Assembly (NCBI RefSeq): GCF_020131355.1
Contig: NZ_JAHLEL010000060.1
Span: 48,845-112,844 of the forward strand
Source of the DNA: Pseudonocardia sp. ICBG1293
GTDB lineage: Bacteria > Actinomycetota > Actinomycetes > Mycobacteriales > Pseudonocardiaceae
Reading direction: 5' to 3'
Length of the DNA: 64,000 nucleotides
Shown here: positions 8,685 to 17,146 of the stretch, piece by piece
Position numbering within the stretch: position 1 is the first letter of the stretch
Layout: every line of letters starts with the position of its first letter
The notes under the pieces: generated by a model
Seen by the model: only the letters and a program-made list of their open reading frames with translations
The model's database searches: none
Told to the model about the DNA's origin: nothing
Program-made: the position numbers and the translations under genes

Positions 8685-10208
8685 TTATAAGAATACCTCG
8701 TTGCGGGCGGGTCGTGCTATTAGCATGACGCCGGTGTCGTTGATATGAGTGGTTTCTGCGCTGAGATGCTGTTGCAATACAGGTTGTAGGGTTTCGCGTA
8801 GTTCGCCTTGCTGAGGATGATCGGTGTGCCAGAAGGCTGCCAGTGTTTCGGCAGCGGCCTTGGCTCGCGTCGTTGGATCGGTTTCGGGGAATGTCACCTT
8901 GACTGTTACTTGATGCCAGGACAGTTCCTCGAACCCGTTGGCAGCGAGAATTTCTGCGGCTAGTGCGAGTAGGTAACCCTGGTGGTCTGGTGCTTCGTTA
9001 AGCAGGGGCGCGCACACCTGGTTCCACAGGCTGGTGAGTTCGTTGGTCGGTGCGCCCTGTACGAGGACAATCTTTGCCTCCGGGTGGGTCAGGTCGACGA
9101 CGCGTACCATTTCACGTACAGCAGCGGAGGGATCGTCAATGTAGTGCAAGATCCAGGTTGCTACGGCAGCATCCACACTGGCGGTGGGAAGAGGGATACG
9201 TTCAGCTTTCCCGGGCAGCACTGTGACTCCCTGGCCGCGCAGTGCGCGCATACTCTCTTCACGTAGCGGGTGAGGTTCCACGGTTGTGCAGCTACCAAGC
9301 TTGTCGGCGATGGCCGCAACCACAGCACCACTACCGCCGCCGATGTCGAGTACCCGACTGTTCCTAGCCACTGCCTTTACTACAGGACTGATGTCCGCCC
9401 GATCGAATCGGGATTCCATCGCCTGCCAACCGTCCTGAGTGAGTTGATGAGGTCCGCGATAGCTCACCGGATGAGGATACGGTCCGGATAAGGCGTGGCA
9501 GGTGACAGCCCGACCACCGGGTTTACGGGCATAAATAAACAGATGCTTCTCAGGTTCAGCATCGGAATGTTGCGGCTGGAAAGTGCTCACCTGTACATGC
9601 TGGATATCCAGTCCGGCGGCTTCCAGCCGCTGGCGGAATACCAATACTGGGTAACTGCTGGCTTCGACAGTTCGTCCCATCCAAATGATGGGAGCGTTGC
9701 TGCTGTCAAATGGAACGGTGGCGAAGATGAAATATCCGCCCGGGACTAACCAGTCAGCGACTCGGAGTAGAGTGGCGTCCAGATCGGGTCGGGACATCTG
9801 AAACAAAGAGAAGAAGGAGCAGATCGCCTCCCATGATTCTGGTGAGCAATGAACCGTCCGGACGTCCTCGCGTAGGAAGGTAGCAGGCGGCACTTGGCGT
9901 GCCGACAGCTCGATCATCGTGGCTGAGGTGTCGATACCGGTTACGGTGCAGCCAGCTTTCACCAGGTGGGCAGCCGCGGGTTTTCCGGTGCCACTACCGA
10001 TGTCAAGAACCCGTGCCCCCTCTGGCAGTCGAGCTGTCAACCATTCCAATGCGGCCAACTGCTCTGGCAAGTGACCATAGGCATGCTCATAGCTGATCCC
10101 CAGCGAGTCGAATATGTTGGATTCAAGTTTCGCCGAGTCTTCTTCTGTGGTGTTCTGTTGCTTTTGAGTTCGAGTGGAAGATTCTCGGATTCGGGGGCGA
10201 TTCTCCAT
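8685..10208 (-). CDS. Tandem-domain SAM methyltransferase
   Basis: A protein of 507 residues containing two class I SAM-binding domains. The first motif I is VLDIGSGTGKPAA (residues 67-79) with acidic GIDTSATM after strand 2. The second is VLDIGGGSGAVV (residues 286-297) with TTVEPH. Each domain has a post-motif region with LVPGGYFIFATVP or TLIVLVQG-like strands. Tandem methyltransferase domains in one chain are uncommon and suggest two modifications or one catalytic and one structural domain. It is transcribed away from the next methyltransferase; the 204-bp gap between them should hold divergent promoters. At least two TTA codons occur. The substrate is unknown. Confidence 0.75.
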   Translation of the reverse strand: MENRPRIRESSTRTQKQQNTTEEDSAKLESNIFDSLGISYEHAYGHLPEQLAALEWLTARLPEGARVLDIGSGTGKPAAAHLVKAGCTVTGIDTSATMIELSARQVPPATFLREDVRTVHCSPESWEAICSFFSLFQMSRPDLDATLLRVADWLVPGGYFIFATVPFDSSNAPIIWMGRTVEASSYPVLVFRQRLEAAGLDIQHVQVSTFQPQHSDAEPEKHLFIYARKPGGRAVTCHALSGPYPHPVSYRGPHQLTQDGWQAMESRFDRADISPVVKAVARNSRVLDIGGGSGAVVAAIADKLGSCTTVEPHPLREESMRALRGQGVTVLPGKAERIPLPTASVDAAVATWILHYIDDPSAAVREMVRVVDLTHPEAKIVLVQGAPTNELTSLWNQVCAPLLNEAPDHQGYLLALAAEILAANGFEELSWHQVTVKVTFPETDPTTRAKAAAETLAAFWHTDHPQQGELRETLQPVLQQHLSAETTHINDTGVMLIARPARNEVFL

Positions 10209-10412
10209 GTCCGGAGCGTAGGTGCGGCGGCGAGATCAAGATTGAACGCCGAGGATCCAGCGGGGCAAGAATTCGATAATTCTGCGGGTTGCACCCTTGA
10301 CTGAATCTTCACAGATCGTACAGGCTTCCGAGCTGGAGTAAGTTACCGATGGAGCTCACTGGTCTCCCTGTCTGGGCGACGATGCGAGCCTGGCTGGAGG
10401 ATTCGTTCATTC

Positions 10413-11198
10413 ATGGCCGTAGACGCGTCAGCAGATGGTCGAGATGAGTACTTTCGTTGCCGGGCTGACTTACTCGGCCCCTCACGTATGCGTCTGCTCA
10501 CTGGGTCAGAGTTAGTCACTGTCGCCACCACGATATACGGCTCCCCTGATTTCTTTTCGTTGTATGGGATCCCCGCTAGCCAGATGACTGAACGCGGCCT
10601 GCGGATCTTTGGCCGTACCGCTATCGAGTGTTCCGTAGACAGTTACGCAGTTTCTTTGGCTGACGAATTAGCGGCGAGATACTCCAAGAGGTTCGGCGCG
10701 GCGGCTACACCTGGATTTGTTGCAGATCTGTTCTGCGGATCGGGGAATATCGCCTACCATATCGGGCGACACCTGGCGGTACCCACGCATGCGGTGGAAC
10801 TGGATCCATTGATTCATCGGGCCACGCAGCACAATTTTTCGCTCGTGGAGGTCGATATCGATCTCGTACACGGTGACTATCAGGAGCTCTTACGTACACT
10901 CGCGCCACGTAGCCCGCACGATATCTACATCATCGAACCCCCCTGGGGACCGGCATATACCGAACAGGGCCTCGATCTGACCGCTACCTCGCCGCCGGTT
11001 CCGGATATACTCGCCAACATTCGCCGCTCCCGCATGGGAGAGCCGTTTCTGGCCGTTATCAAAACAAACGATCAAATCGCAAATAACTCTCTTCGGACAT
11101 GCTTCTACGACGCTCAGCATCTGGCCTCAATTATCCCCGCGCCAGTAGGACCCATCGGGGTCAACATGAACTTCTACCTGTACCGTGTGCTCACGTGA
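10413..11198 (+). CDS. PPW-motif methyltransferase, TGS1/RsmD-like fold
   Basis: Protein of 261 residues. Motif I is VADLFCGSGNIAYHIG (103-118), the acidic residue is in HAVELDPL (127-134), and the catalytic-type motif IV is EPPWGPAY (175-182). The FCGSGN plus PPWGPxY pattern is like trimethylguanosine synthase and RsmD-type enzymes, which methylate exocyclic amino groups of bases, so a nucleobase or nucleoside amine is a plausible substrate. GGAGG lies about 12 bases before the ATG. Four TTA codons are present (L20, L34, L86, L160), very unusual for this GC content. It probably forms a unit with the SMR pair downstream. Confidence 0.7.
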   Translation: MAVDASADGRDEYFRCRADLLGPSRMRLLTGSELVTVATTIYGSPDFFSLYGIPASQMTERGLRIFGRTAIECSVDSYAVSLADELAARYSKRFGAAATPGFVADLFCGSGNIAYHIGRHLAVPTHAVELDPLIHRATQHNFSLVEVDIDLVHGDYQELLRTLAPRSPHDIYIIEPPWGPAYTEQGLDLTATSPPVPDILANIRRSRMGEPFLAVIKTNDQIANNSLRTCFYDAQHLASIIPAPVGPIGVNMNFYLYRVLT

Positions 11199-11234
11199 CA
11201 GCATGCAGCACACGACGGAGAGGGTGGAAGTAGC

Positions 11235-11591
11235 ATGGTGAAAAAGTGGGCATTACTGGGCGGGGCGATCGGCGCAGAAGTCGCAGCAACGATCGCTTTG
11301 CGGGCCACGATCGATCACACAGGCTGGATACTCGTCGTAGCCGTCGGCTACGTGACCGCGTTCGTCTTATTAGGGCTAACGCTACGCACAGGTATGCCGA
11401 TCGGTATCGCCTACGGCATCTGGGGAGCCTGTGGCGTCGCGCTGACCGCATTGTTCGGCGTGTTGGTCTTCGGCGAGATGCTCGGCCTGCCCGCGATCAT
11501 CGGAATAGCACTCATCATCGGCGGAGTGGTGCTGGTCGAGACCGGCTCCCACCACCCCGAGAGCCTCACCACCGAAAAAGCCGCGGCATGA
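11235..11591 (+). CDS. SMR efflux subunit 1
   Basis: Small multidrug resistance protein of 118 residues with four transmembrane helices. It keeps the membrane-embedded glutamate (GAEVAATIALRA, Glu14), the GMPIGIAYGIW loop/helix and the FGE motif of helix 3. A GGAGAGGGTGGAAG stretch precedes the ATG. It overlaps the second SMR gene by ATGA, as in paired heterodimeric SMR pumps (EbrAB, YkkCD type). Three TTA codons occur. It likely exports a cationic compound or a product of the neighbouring methyltransferases. Confidence 0.88.
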   Translation: MVKKWALLGGAIGAEVAATIALRATIDHTGWILVVAVGYVTAFVLLGLTLRTGMPIGIAYGIWGACGVALTALFGVLVFGEMLGLPAIIGIALIIGGVVLVETGSHHPESLTTEKAAA

Positions 11592-11902
11592 GCTGGATCT
11601 GGTTGGCCGCCGCGGTCGCCGCAGAGATCGGCGCCACCTTGAGTCTGCGCGCCTCAGAGGGATTCCGCAAACACATCTGGCTCATCCCAGTCGCCATCGG
11701 CTACGTCCTGGCATTCGCCTGCCTCGCTATGGCACTCCAAGGCGGATTACCGATCGGTGTCGCTTACGGGATCTGGGTCGCGGTCGGTATCGCCCTCGTT
11801 GCGCTCTTGGCACGATTCATCTGGAAAGACCCTCTCACTCCACGGATGCTCATCGGCATCGGCACAATCATAATCGGCGTTATTCTTGTCAAAATAGGAT
11901 GA
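11588..11902 (+). CDS. SMR efflux subunit 2
   Basis: Second SMR protein of 104 residues, starting at the ATGA overlap with subunit 1. It retains the conserved glutamate (AAEIGATLSLRA, Glu13) and GLPIGVAYGIW. The pairing of a longer and a shorter subunit suggests opposite topology and a heterodimer. One TTA codon is present. The next element, a truncated IS5-C, starts 21 bases downstream. Confidence 0.88.
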   Translation: MSWIWLAAAVAAEIGATLSLRASEGFRKHIWLIPVAIGYVLAFACLAMALQGGLPIGVAYGIWVAVGIALVALLARFIWKDPLTPRMLIGIGTIIIGVILVKIG

Positions 11903-11922
11903 CGAATAGATTTTCGCCCTGA

Positions 11923-12130
11923 GAGCGTGTTTGGAAATGGTGGGCATGTCGGGATGCCTGGCCCTGCGGGGGTGGTCCATCGTGTCTGTCGTGCAGGAAC
12001 GACCGCGTCGGTACCCCTCGGACACCAGTGATGCCCAGTGGGTGGTGATCGAGCCGTTGTTGCCGCCGATCGCCCGTCGGGGTCGTCGGATCGCTCATGC
12101 GCGTCGGGACGTGCTGGACGCGATCTTGTA
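11923..12130 (+). mobile_element. IS5-C copy 2, 5' fragment
   Basis: The element starts with the same end as IS5-C1 (GAGCGTGTTTGGAAAT) and continues identically through the first part of the transposase gene, until IS3-B1 replaces the rest at 12131. The right part is missing, with no second flank in the window. Confidence 0.9.
11931..12130 (+). pseudogene. IS5-C transposase, N-terminal 66 codons
   Basis: Identical in sequence to the N-terminus of the transposase at 6516-7424, ending after DAILY where IS3-B1 begins. The catalytic core is absent, so it is a dead fragment. Confidence 0.9.
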
Positions 12131-12189
12131 TGAGCTTGGCCCCTGGTACCGGACACCTGTCCTGAGGCGGACGCCGTCCGCCGGGAAGG

Positions 12190-12492
12190 ATGTCGTTCGT
12201 GCCCGCTCCTCACCCGCCGGAGTTCCGGCAACGCGCTATCGACCTGGCCCGTTCGAAGGTCAAGCCGATCTCGGAAATCGCCAAGGACCTGTCGTTGTCG
12301 GAGTCGTGTCTGCGGAACTGGGTCTCCCAGGCCGACGCAGACGACGGTGACCCGCGCTCCACACGTCTGTCGAGCGCGGAGAAAAGTGAGATCGTCGAAC
12401 TCCGAAAGAAGGCCCGCCGGATCGAGATCGAGAACGAGATCCTCAAGCGTGCTGCCGCGTACTTCGCCCGGGAGAGCATCCTCCCAAAGTAG
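12190..12492 (+). CDS. IS3-B OrfA
   Basis: Protein of 100 residues with a helix-turn-helix (FRQRAIDLARSK to LSLSESCLRNWVSQ) and a short coiled coil (KARRIEIENEILKRAA). It differs from the other three copies by one residue (RES instead of REN near the end). Its stop, TAG at 12490, follows CCCAAAG, a plausible -1 slippage site into OrfB. Confidence 0.9.
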   Translation: MSFVPAPHPPEFRQRAIDLARSKVKPISEIAKDLSLSESCLRNWVSQADADDGDPRSTRLSSAEKSEIVELRKKARRIEIENEILKRAAAYFARESILPK

Positions 12493-13373
12493 TTTTCCCG
12501 CTGGTCCGTGAACTCGCCGACGATGGATTCGACGTCGCGGTGACCTGCCGGGTCCTTGGCGTCCGCCGCCAGGGCTACTACGAATGGCACTCCGGGGCGA
12601 CATCGCTACGGACGCAGGAGAACGAACTGCTCCTCAAACACATCGAGAAAATCCACGCAGAGTCCCGGGGCACCTACGGATGGCCACGTGTGCACGCCGA
12701 GCTCACCCTCGGACTCGGTATCACGGTGAACCACAAACGCGTCGCTCGGCTGATGCGCCAGGCCGGGATCCAGGGCCTCTACCGGCGACGCAACCACGGC
12801 TGCACCGTCCGGGACCAGCACGCCGACCCCTACACCGACCTGGTCGACCGCGACTTCACCGTCGACGGACCGGATGAGATCTGGTGCACCGACATCACCG
12901 AACACCCCACCCGAGAAGGGAAAGTCTACTGCGCGGCAGTCATCGATGTATTCTCCCGGAAAGCAGTCGGATGGTCCATCGCCGACAACATGCGCACCGA
13001 ACTCGTCATCGACGCCCTCGGCATGGCCATACTCCGCCGACGCCCGCAATACCACGCCACGATCCTACATTCCGACCACGGCACCCAATTCACATCATGG
13101 GCATTCGGTCGACGTCTGGTCGCCGCTGGAATCGTCCCATCGATGGGCTCGATCGGAGATTGCTACGATAACTCTCTGGTCGAATCATTCTGGGGTACCA
13201 TGCAACTCGAACTGCTCGATTCCAGAACCTGGAAAACCCGCGCAGAGCTTGCCACCGCCATCTTCGAATGGATAGAATGCTGGTACAATCCGTTACGGCG
13301 CCATTCCAGTATTGGGATGCTCTCCCCGAACGACTTCGAAGCAGCCCACACCCCGCCCGACCACACCCACTGA
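12489..13373 (+). CDS. IS3-B OrfB, integrase-type transposase
   Basis: Catalytic subunit read in the -1 frame relative to OrfA, entered near the CCCAAAG at 12483-12489; a GTG at 12540 is the first in-frame start codon if translated separately. The rve core has D in IWCTDITEHP, D in LHSDHGTQFT and E in YDNSLVESFWGTMQ. The frame is intact. Confidence 0.9.
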   Translation, partial: VVFPLVRELADDGFDVAVTCRVLGVRRQGYYEWHSGATSLRTQENELLLKHIEKIHAESRGTYGWPRVHAELTLGLGITVNHKRVARLMRQAGIQGLYRRRNHGCTVRDQHADPYTDLVDRDFTVDGPDEIWCTDITEHPTREGKVYCAAVIDVFSRKAVGWSIADNMRTELVIDALGMAILRRRPQYHATILHSDHGTQFTSWAFGRRLVAAGIVPSMGSIGDCYDNSLVESFWGTMQLELLDSRTWKTRAELATAIFEWIECWYNPLRRHSSIGMLSPNDFEAAHTPPDHTH

Positions 13374-13412
13374 CCCCACACCGTCGGTGTCCGGACTACG
13401 GGGCCAAGCTCA

Positions 13413-13834
13413 GAGTCGCAGCGTCTGTTAGCGCGTCAGGCGGCTCAGGAAGAGGCGTTGCGGGGGGCCGGGCGGCGCAGCCGGTGGATGTTCCGGATGG
13501 CGTGCAGGTGTTGCGGGACGGGCGCCGGTTGTTGGTGCAGGTGGAGGAGACGCTGAGGCCGCGTGAGTACTTCGTGAAGGCCGCCGATCCGGGGAGTTTG
13601 CTCGGGCCGTCGGGGCTGTTGGTGGACGCTGCGCGGCGGGCGCGGGTGTTGCGCTGCTCGGTGGTGGTGGTGCGGTGCCATCCGCAGTCGCTCGGAGTGT
13701 TGGCGAGCGCGATGGAGGAGATGGTGACGCGGGCGAAGTGGTCCCGGGCGGAGTCGGCGACCCCGGAGCGGTTGCCTGGGGGGCTGTCGTGGGCGCCGAA
13801 GAGCCTGGAGGAGATCCCGCGCTGGCGGCCGTGA
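13413..13834 (+). pseudogene. Possible 5'-truncated ORF of unknown function
   Basis: Open frame entered from IS3-B1 and ending at 13834. It reads as plausible protein sequence (VQVLRDGRRLLVQVEETL, then GLLVDAARRARVLRCSVVVV, ending SLEEIPRWRP). Its start has been lost at the IS3-B1 edge, so it would be the tail of a broken gene. No family recognised, and an accidental open frame in GC-rich DNA cannot be excluded. The following 134 bases to the IS3-C1 end hold nothing I can name. Confidence 0.3.
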
Positions 13835-13998
13835 CCGCCCCCGTCGACTGCACAGGCGACCCGTCGGATCCGGTGTTTGGCGCGGTTGGCACACCGCGGC
13901 GTGTCGCCCCCAGAGACTCTATGACTAGGAAGTAATCTCCCGAGACGGCAATTACCCAAGTCAGATGTTGTGGTTCCCCCGAGATCGTGGAGGGTTCC

Positions 13999-14901
13999 CT
14001 ATGCCGCGTCTCGAGTGAGGGCGGCGTTCTCGTAGACGATCGGTGCGAGCCCGGCGGCGGCGCTGTGTCGTCGCCGGTGGTTGTAGAAGCCGTAGCACCA
14101 GTCGATAACCACCGCCCGAGCCTTCGCAGTGGTGTCGAAGTCGTTGCGGGACAGCACTTCCCACTCCAGGCTGGAGAAGAACGCCTCCGCCGCGGCGTTG
14201 TCGAAACACGACCCGACCCATGGACTGGCGGATGTCCAGGCGGCGACACAACGTGGCGAACGCGCCGGCGGTGTAGGTCGAGCCGCGGTCGGTGTGAAAG
14301 ATCACCCCTGCGATCCCGTCCGCGCCGCCGCGGGCCGCGACGGCCATCCGGATGGCCTCACACGCCAGCTCGGCGTTGGGGTGCAGCCCGGTGGCCGCGC
14401 CGAGCAACCTGCGCGAGTACAGGTCGATCACCGTGGCCAGATACAGCTTCCCGGCCGCGGTGGGGATCTCGGTCATGTCCCCGACCCAGCGGCGGTTCGG
14501 CTCGGCGGCGGTGAAGTCGCGGTTCAGCAGGTCCGGGAACTTCGGCGCCGCCTTGTCCTGGCGGGTCAGCCCGTTGCGCCTCCGGATGCGGCGGGCGACC
14601 AGGCTCTGTCGGCGCATCGAGTCCGCCACGGTCTTCTCCGACACCTTCCACCCCGCCTCACGTAGGTCCGCGTGCAACCGCGGCGAGCCGTGCAGACGCT
14701 CGGCGGCGTCGAACCCGGCCCTCACGGCGGCGTCGAGCGCGCGTCGGCGCTCCTCAGTCGCAGTCAGGCCGCCACCGGGACTGGTGGCGCGACTCAGCCA
14801 CTTGTACAGCCAGGAGATCGACACGCCGAGCAGCGCGCAGGCCAGCGTGTGCGGCACCCGGTGGAAGGTCCTCTGGTCGGCGATGAAACGTGCCACGCTC
14901 A
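13999..14901 (-). pseudogene. IS3-C1 OrfB, frameshifted
   Basis: Integrase-type transposase starting at GTG. D is in RWVGDMTEIP and D in IFHTDRGSTYT. After RQSMGRV a base loss moves the frame; the expected continuation (CFDNAAAEAFFSSLEWEV, with the catalytic E) is in another frame and ends at 13999. The identical lesion is in IS3-C2. Confidence 0.85.
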
Positions 14902-15117
14902 CTTCGTCGCCTCCTTGACCCACAGGACCACGGATCGTTTGAGGACATCACGCTCCATCCGCAGCTCGGCGTTCTCCGCCCGCAGCCGCTTGAGCTCGGC
15001 GATGTCACCCCGGGAGAGGCCTTCGGTGTCCTCGCGGGCCTCCCGCGCTCGGGCCACCCAGTTGCCCAGTGTGCCCTCGTTGACCCCCAGGTCGCGGGCG
15101 ATCTGGGCGATCGGCTT
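14898..15117 (-). pseudogene. IS3-C1 OrfA, lacking its N-terminus
   Basis: Matches OrfA of IS3-C2 from KPIAQIARDLGVNEGTLGNW to the end, but lacks the first 26 or so codons, which were lost at the junction with IS3-C2. Confidence 0.85.
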
Positions 15118-15157
15118 TGCGGTTCCCCCATGATCGGGGAGGCATCAGCTATAAGGG

Positions 15158-15454
15158 GTGGCGATGCCAGAGGTACGGAAGCGATACGACCGGGAGTTCC
15201 GTGACGGTGCGGTCCGGATCGTCGAGGAGACCGGCAAGCCGATCGCCCAGATCGCCCGCGACCTGGGGGTCAACGAGGGCACACTGGGCAACTGGGTGGC
15301 CCGAGCGCGGGAGGCCCGCGAGGACACCGAAGGCCTCTCCCGGGGTGACATCGCCGAGCTCAAGCGGCTGCGGGCGGAGAACGCCGAGCTGCGGATGGAG
15401 CGTGATGTCCTCAAACGATCCGTGGTCCTGTGGGTCAAGGAGGCGACGAAGTGA
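15158..15454 (+). CDS. IS3-C OrfA
   Basis: Protein of 98 residues with a helix-turn-helix (PIAQIARDLGVNEGTLGNWV) and a coiled coil (LKRLRAENAELRMERDVLK). Its TGA overlaps the GTG start of OrfB region by a few bases. Confidence 0.9.
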   Translation: MAMPEVRKRYDREFRDGAVRIVEETGKPIAQIARDLGVNEGTLGNWVARAREAREDTEGLSRGDIAELKRLRAENAELRMERDVLKRSVVLWVKEATK

Positions 15455-16354
15455 GCGTGGCACGTTTCATCGCCGACCAGAGGACCTTCCACCGGGTGCC
15501 GCACACGCTGGCCTGCGCGCTGCTCGGCGTGTCGATCTCCTGGCTGTACAAGTGGCTGAGTCGCGCCACCAGTCCCGGTGGCGGCCTGACTGCGACTGAG
15601 GAGCGCCGACGCGCGCTCGACGCCGCCGTGAGGGCCGGGTTCGACGCCGCCGAGCGTCTGCACGGCTCGCCGCGGTTGCACGCGGACCTACGTGAGGCGG
15701 GGTGGAAGGTGTCGGAGAAGACCGTGGCGGACTCGATGCGCCGACAGAGCCTGGTCGCCCGCCGCATCCGGAGGCGCAACGGGCTGACCCGCCAGGACAA
15801 GGCGGCGCCGAAGTTCCCGGACCTGCTGAACCGCGACTTCACCGCCGCCGAGCCGAACCGCCGCTGGGTCGGGGACATGACCGAGATCCCCACCGCGGCC
15901 GGGAAGCTGTATCTGGCCACGGTGATCGACCTGTACTCGCGCAGGTTGCTCGGCGCGGCCACCGGGCTGCACCCCAACGCCGAGCTGGCGTGTGAGGCCA
16001 TCCGGATGGCCGTCGCGGCCCGCGGCGGCGCGGACGGGATCGCAGGGGTGATCTTTCACACCGACCGCGGCTCGACCTACACCGCCGGCGCGTTCGCCAC
16101 GTTGTGTCGCCGCCTGGACATCCGCCAGTCCATGGGTCGGGTCGTGTTTCGACAACGCCGCGGCGGAGGCGTTCTTCTCCAGCCTGGAGTGGGAAGTGCT
16201 GTCCCGCAACGACTTCGACACCACTGCGAAGGCTCGGGCGGTGGTTATCGACTGGTGCTACGGCTTCTACAACCACCGGCGACGACACAGCGCCGCCGCC
16301 GGGCTCGCACCGATCGTCTACGAGAACGCCGCCCTCACTCGAGACGCGGCATAG
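15451..16354 (+). pseudogene. IS3-C2 OrfB, frameshifted
   Basis: GTG-started integrase-type transposase. The first two catalytic D residues are present (GDMTE, HTDRG), but at about 16148 the frame changes and the third residue, E in DNAAAEAFF, lies in a second frame that ends with a TAG at 16352-16354. The same change in IS3-C1 shows that it predates the duplication or that the shift is programmed. Confidence 0.85.
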
Positions 16355-16384
16355 GGAACCCTCCACGATCTCGGGGGAACCACA

Positions 16385-16459
16385 GACCGCGGGGTTGAAC
16401 TCCGGGAACGCCGCCGTCGGCGTCACCACCCACACCTCTTCACACTCGCCACCCGGACC
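16385..16459 (-). other. Start of a third gene after lsr2, cut by IS3-C2
   Basis: The minus strand stays open from a GTG at about 16423 (VWVVTPTAAFPEFNPAV) until the IS3-C2 end at 16384. It could be the start of a further gene in the lsr2 operon, truncated by the insertion. No family can be named from so short a piece. Confidence 0.3.
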
Positions 16460-16618
16460 TCACTCACCAACACCGCCACCGAACCCGTAGTCGTAGTCGT
16501 AGTCGTAGTCGTCATCGCCGAACCCGACCCGCCGATCATCGGCATCCACCCCCACCACCAGATCCCCAGTGAAGCCCTCAGCGAAGCTGGTCTTCTCTCG
16601 GTCGTCTCCGACAACCAT
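16460..16618 (-). CDS. Small acidic protein downstream of lsr2
   Basis: ORF of 52 codons, starting 11 bases after the lsr2 stop, in the same operon orientation. It has an Asp-rich middle (VGVDADDRRVGFG) and a run of Asp-Tyr pairs (DDDYDYDYDYGFGGG). The pairs come from four tandem GTAGTC hexamers at about 16487-16511 on the plus strand, so its length may vary. An acidic, DNA-mimic-like partner for the basic Lsr2 is a speculation from position and charge only. Confidence 0.45.
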   Translation of the reverse strand: MVVGDDREKTSFAEGFTGDLVVGVDADDRRVGFGDDDYDYDYDYGFGGGVGE

Positions 16619-16629
16619 CGCTGCCCTGC

Positions 16630-16959
16630 TCAGTTGCTCTGGTGGTAGGCGGTGACCACGTGCGCCGGAATCCTGCCCCGCTCAGAAATCGGATAGTCGT
16701 TGTTGCGAGCCCACTCCCGGATCGCCCGATTCTCCGCACGCCCCAGCCCCGACCCGCTGCGCCGCACACTCTTCACGCCGGTCCCCGTGTCCCGCCGCGC
16801 CGCCGCCACAAAATCCGCCACCGCCGACCGGAACAACTCCACGTTCTCCGACTTCAAATCAATCACATACGACTTCCCCTCCACCCCGAACCGCACCGTC
16901 TCATCCGCCGGACCCCCCTCCAGGTCATCCACCAACTCCACCCGAGTCACCTGAGCCAT
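16630..16959 (-). CDS. lsr2: Lsr2-family nucleoid-associated silencer
   Basis: Protein of 109 residues beginning MAQVTRVELVDDLEGGPADE, the hallmark Lsr2 N-terminus that forms the dimer, followed by TVRFGVEGKSYVIDL. The C-terminal DNA-binding domain has IREWARNNDYPISERGRIP with an AT-hook-like RGR. Lsr2 is the actinobacterial functional analogue of H-NS and silences AT-rich foreign DNA. A copy on a mobile replicon probably dampens expression of its cargo genes. The AT-rich stretch upstream (GAGTAAACACTACAGAAAT, about 17024-17042) may hold its promoter. Confidence 0.95.
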   Translation of the reverse strand: MAQVTRVELVDDLEGGPADETVRFGVEGKSYVIDLKSENVELFRSAVADFVAAARRDTGTGVKSVRRSGSGLGRAENRAIREWARNNDYPISERGRIPAHVVTAYHQSN

Positions 16960-17146
16960 AACCCTGACCTCACATCCCGAACCGCACCGTGACAGCCACC
17001 CCGAATCAGGGCAACCCGAACAAGAGTAAACACTACAGAAATAAGTCGGCCGGTGCGACGGCTCCGCGCCCCTGAAACCGTTCGCCGGAATACGATGGTC
17101 CGGCGAGGTGACCGGCCGGAATGACATCTGCTCAGCACCCCGACGG

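Larger units (their letters stand above)
12131..13412 (+). mobile_element. IS3-B copy 1 (1282 bp)
   Basis: IS3-family element with ends TGAGCTTGGCCCC and GGGGCCAAGCTCA. The flanks are GTA and GAG, so no target duplication is present; the left flank is a cut IS5-C and the right flank an unrelated ORF remnant. The other copies, at 34644, 46741 and 60821, also lack duplications. Confidence 0.93.
13969..15117 (-). mobile_element. IS3-C copy 1, truncated at its OrfA end
   Basis: IS3-family element in reverse orientation. Its OrfB-side end, TGTGGTTCCCCCGAGATCG, is intact; the OrfA side is cut where the inverted copy IS3-C2 begins at 15118. The two copies are therefore head to head. No matching target duplication was found on the outer flanks (TGT and GAC). 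Confidence 0.88.
15118..16384 (+). mobile_element. IS3-C copy 2 (1267 bp)
   Basis: Complete IS3-family element with ends TGCGGTTCCCCC and GGGGGAACCACA. It abuts the truncated, inverted IS3-C1 on the left; on the right it cuts a minus-strand ORF downstream of lsr2. Flanking triplets CTT and GAC do not match. Confidence 0.9.

Noticed and set aside
10209..10412. Riboswitch between the divergent methyltransferases
   Set aside because: No conserved aptamer could be recognised by eye; it is treated as an ordinary divergent promoter region.
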